A stretch of 64,000 nucleotides of DNA, taken from the NCBI RefSeq assembly GCF_963169125.1, contig NC_084801.1:74279696-74343695 (forward strand). The letters are read 5' to 3'. A program made the translations under genes and the position numbers. The notes beneath the pieces were generated by a model. It ran no database searches and was not told the origin of the DNA. It saw only the letters and a list, made by a program, of their open reading frames with translations. Shown in pieces: positions 60,801 to 64,000 of the stretch. Position 1 is the stretch's first letter. Each line of letters starts with the position of its first letter. The stretch comes from Humulus lupulus. Lineage: Eukaryota > Streptophyta > Magnoliopsida > Rosales > Cannabaceae.

Positions 60801-62128
60801 GGGAGGTGTGTCTCAGTTAAAAAGAAAAGCCACAAATTACAATGGAATGGACAAGGTAACGATTGAGATTTGTATAACATTAGTGTGTGGTGATGAATAG
60901 ATACGTATTCCTTTGGACTATGGAATCCAATGTGATGGTTTTGGTGGAGAAAGGGAAGAACCTTGTCAAGGTAATACAATTTAGGGTACAAGGATCGGAT
61001 GAGTGGTCCGATGGGAATTTGGCATGGAGATGGAATTCTAAATGGATATCGTTCCACCTCCTCGGGTATGTAGTACCGGGAAGTTTGAGCAGGTGACATA
61101 ATCTAGTATACTTGGGTATTAGAAGGTAAAGTGATATGGTGGTGGATCATAGGAACGGACCATGTTAGACTACAAGTAAGGTGATTGGACAGGGAAAGTT
61201 ATAACTCAGCTGAATGAGTTAATGTAATTTGGTTCATATGAACTGGTAATGGGACAGAGCATTGATAATGCTAAGTTGAGACCCTATAGTTTTCCAATTT
61301 TTGGAAAGGAACTAGAGAACGAAGAGAACAGAGTGGGAACCTGGAATTATTGGTTAGTTACAGATGGAATACCAATCCGAAGGCTTAACAGTTGTTTTAA
61401 GGGATTAAGCGTTGAGTGTATGACTATTTGGGATATTAAGGAAAGTGTATTCCTTGATGGGATAGTCATGGTGATGAATGCTGGAGTATAGCTCAGCTAA
61501 CACGGCATAGGACATGGTAAGATAAAAAGCAAGGAGTATTATGCGAAGAAAAGAAATGAAAGATAGTGGATACTACGGTTCGGTATTGGTTCAGAGGAAA
61601 ACCAAAAAGGTTATTGGATTTCATAAGGTAGGAATGTCTACCTATCTGAAAGGACATAAGAACTTGTAAATTGTTAACTTTGGAGTACAAATTTCCAGGA
61701 TGAGAGATTTGTATCTTTCCAAGTAATTGCAAACAAGAAAAAGTATGATATTCACGGAAAGAAAGGGGAGTTTTGACTCCCGAGTCAACAGGAATTCTGA
61801 GGTTGTACCAAGGGTTAGGCTGGGGGCCTAAAAGATGATATCACCCTGGTAGGGGTGATAACTCATAAGTATCTCTGGTATCGACGATGAGACAATGAAG
61901 TGATCAATGTGAACTAAACAGACTCTAGAGTTTCTGCAGATCTGATGTGCAAGTGAAGGTTAACGAAAGTATAGTTATCAGAAAAGATCTTGTGGAACAA
62001 GATTGTTACTCTCGTAAGAGTATTATCAAGGACTAAAAGTAAAGGCGTTGGACCTCGGAAATTATAGTCAGAGGTACGAGGTCTACTATCTAATGTGTTC
62101 AAATAAATTTCGAGGACGAAACTATTAT
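57877..62128 (+). mobile_element. Interior of element E after the C insertion
   Basis: About 4.25 kb without a credible gene; the longest frames (60-80 aa) lack known domains. The only recognised trace is a mangled RT palm motif near 59886-59965. The plus strand is purine-rich. The last bases carry the CGAGGACGAAACT phrase before the polypurine tract. Confidence 0.7.
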
Positions 62129-62142
62129 AAGGAGGGGATAGT
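62129..62142 (+). other. Polypurine tract, element E
   Basis: AAGGAGGGGATAGT directly before LTR start 62143. Confidence 0.88.
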
Positions 62143-62845
62143 TGTAACGACCCAAAATTACTAATAAGGCTTAAGGGCCTTGATTAGTGTGCTGGGATGG
62201 CATAATTGGAAGTTATGTGAACTAATGGTGAAAATGCATGATTATGTGACATGCATGATCCCGTGATTATATGAATATGTGGAATGCATGTTTATGAGTG
62301 TTAGATAAGCATCCAGGCCCTGCTTAGCTTTTAAGGGCATAATTGTAATTTTGGCCTGTTAGGGCATAAATGTGATAAACTGTTGAGACCACATTATAAT
62401 GTGGATATATATTTGCAACGTTCAGCACGAGGCGATCCTAGGGAGCAAGTAGCGGGAAAGTCACAACGGGACCCAGTACTTGACTCGGGGCGAGTTAAGG
62501 GGTATTCTGGGTAATGGATATTTATTTGGGTTATCGGATTATGGAATTAAATAATTGGAGATATATTTGAGGTTTTTAAGCACAGGAACCTAACCTAGGG
62601 TGCTTGGGCGATCACACTACCGTGTTTGGTGGAATTCGATGTCCTGGAGGTTAGAACTCTATCCGGAAACCTTTATACAATTATTGATGGAACCCTTTAT
62701 CATGGTTGTGACTAGGTGTGCGCTTGGGCTCGGGGCAGGATCGTGCTCGGGGGTCGTCTTTCATAATCAAATCACTTGGAATTAAAGGTAAGAAAACTAC
62801 ACTCGTTTATGTGGATAGGATGGGACTAAGTGTTCCCTATATTTG
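62143..62845 (+). repeat. 3' LTR of element E, deleted and truncated
   Basis: Matches the 5' LTR from its first base to about 62570, skips about 815 bp (41665-42478 of the 5' LTR, including the GC-rich block), matches again, then stops at 62845 and joins Tat pol sequence. Confidence 0.85.
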
Positions 62846-63999
62846 AGAGTATCTCCATCCTTGGTGGAGGCCAGCTTTGCGAGGGAATTAGCATTGGTAT
62901 TCTTCTCCCTTGGGATTTTCTCAATCTTAAACCCCTACAAAATGATCGAAATATCCTTTTACCCACAAGGTATGTAGCCATCTTGGGGCCCCTCGCCTGA
63001 TACTCACCTCTCACCTGAAACACTACCAGTTGTCAGTCACTAAAAATGTGCAAACGTACTACCTTTAGTTCCTTGGCCAACTCCAAGCCAGCCAAAAGTG
63101 CTTCATACTTTGCCTCATTATGCGAAGCCTCAAATCAAAATTCTATCGCACAATATAGGGAGTGCCCCCCGGGCCCAGTCATCACTATGCTGGCCTCATC
63201 TCCTCCTTCGTTGGACACTCCATCCACATGGAGACTCCACTCCTCGAGCATTCTTTCTTCTTCCTTCCAAACTAATTCACTTTCTTTTATCTCTCCCTCT
63301 TCCTTTGGTCGATTGGTTAACTCTACTATGAAGTCTGCGAGCACCTGCCTATTGATGGGGAGCCTTAGGGTATAAGTGATGTCAAATTGATGCAACTCAA
63401 TCGACCATTTCAGCAGTCTCCCCGAGGTTTTAGGTTTGTGCAAGACCTTCATCATGGGGTTGTTGGTGAGTACCTCAATCACATGGGCATGGAAGTAGGG
63501 CCTTAACTTTTTTGAGGCCACCACTAATGCGTACGCCAACTTCTCTATTTCTGGGTATCGGGTTTCCACATCTACTAAGTGTTTACTAATGTAGTATACG
63601 GGCTATTGGTGTTTCATCTCTCCTTTGACGAAGGCAGCACTTATTACATGCTCGAATACTGCTAAGTATAGGTATAGCCTCTACCCCTTTTCAGATTTAG
63701 CCAATAGGGGTAGTTTCCTGAGGTGCTCCTTAAACATAGCAAAGGCGTCCTCACAGTCTTCGTCCCAAGAGAACTTTGTGCTCCCTTTTAGGATGTTGAA
63801 GAAGGGGAGGCACTTGTCAGTGGACCTCAAAATGAACTTGTTGAGCGCTGCTACCCTTCCCTTTAGACATTGCACCTCCTTCTTGTTCCACGGTGGATTC
63901 ATCTCTACTAGGGCTTTAATTTTTTCAAGATTTGCCTCAATTCCTCTAGAGTTAACCATAAAAACTTAAAAAAATTCTAACAATACCCTGAAGGTGCAC
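62846..63999 (-). pseudogene. Tat-type pol fragment: RT end and dual RNase H
   Basis: Minus-strand pol read from 63999 down: RT thumb (VNSRGIEANLEKIKALVEM; LKGRVAALNKFILRSTDK), first RNase H (KPVYYISKH-like, then YPEIEKLAYALVVASKKLRP; 63569-63440), and the archaeal-type RNase H (LHVDGVSNEGGDEASIVM; FEASHNEAKYEALLAG; to about 62846). Several stops. RT N-terminus lies outside the window and integrase is missing at the 62845 junction. It probably belongs to element I, whose antisense ORF has the matching orientation, but that is inference. Confidence 0.8.
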
Positions 64000-64000
64000 T

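Larger units (their letters stand above)
41229..62845 (+). mobile_element. Element E, Tekay-related with decayed interior, hosting element C
   Basis: Plus-strand element with 5' LTR (41229-43662), primer site, about 0.24 kb of interior, the nested element C, about 4.25 kb more interior, polypurine tract (62129-62142) and a truncated 3' LTR. The LTRs are about 94-95% identical by eye count, yet no gag or pol frame survives. At 59886-59965 a scrambled RT motif (YYQLKIKERD) shows the origin. Confidence 0.82.

Noticed and set aside
57877..62128. Host genomic sequence between C and the E 3' LTR
   Set aside because: It ends in a polypurine tract and LTR that pair with the LTR at 41229, and contains an RT trace; it is the interior of E.
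1..63999. Endogenous pararetrovirus or other viral insertion
   Set aside because: All pol segments have integrase and LTR context of Ty3/gypsy elements; no movement or coat protein genes were seen.

Overview
The window reads as plant (angiosperm) nuclear heterochromatin made almost entirely of nested, broken LTR retrotransposons. I found no host gene, rRNA, tRNA, CRISPR array or bacterial feature. The plant call rests on the element types: Tekay/Del-type chromoviruses (Ty3/gypsy, integrase ending in a chromodomain, LTRs about 2.2-2.4 kb starting TGTAAC, primer site TGGTATCAGAGC) and Tat-type Ty3/gypsy elements (dual RNase H, LTRs about 0.4-0.6 kb starting TGTTG, extra antisense ORF). A eudicot is likely, but I cannot name the species.

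Left part (1-12620). A minus-strand Tekay array shares one LTR between two units: LTR 8766-10921, gag 7086-8427, integrase end 6437-7085, LTR 4007-6401, then gag-protease-RT of element A running off the left edge. A 1327-bp solo LTR of another family (412-1738, target duplication GTCAG) sits in A's reverse transcriptase. At 10922-12620 is the 3' end of a plus-strand Tekay-like element (K).

Middle (12621-34285). Tat element D (12736-20218) has a degenerate antisense ORF on + and pol on -. It is cut by a fragment of a plus-strand Tekay LTR. Next is minus-strand Tekay element G (gag-pol 20601-24918), whose 5' LTR is split in two (25257-25767 and 30568-31983) by the 5'-truncated plus-strand Tekay element H (25768-30567), which carries the best-preserved integrase. 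LTR scraps and a 3' LTR (L, 32644-34285) follow.

Right part (34286-63999). Tat element I (LTR, promoter, antisense ORF 34286-40818) contains a solo LTR (36595-38898, duplication CATAT). It is followed by an LTR fragment J (40819-41228), into which plus-strand element E (41229-62845) inserted. E contains a complete Tat element C (43912-57871, 595-bp LTRs, duplication CATGT), and C contains a Tekay solo LTR (49388-51685, duplication GTCGA) in its integrase. Tat pol sequence at 62846-63999 is probably the rest of element I. That gives an insertion chain I > J > E > C > solo LTR.

No element here looks autonomous. Most premature stops in the younger copies are TAG where a paralogue has CAG, which suggests deamination of methylated cytosine. 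The most unusual biology is the spliced-looking antisense ORF, with its own TATA box, kept in three Tat elements.
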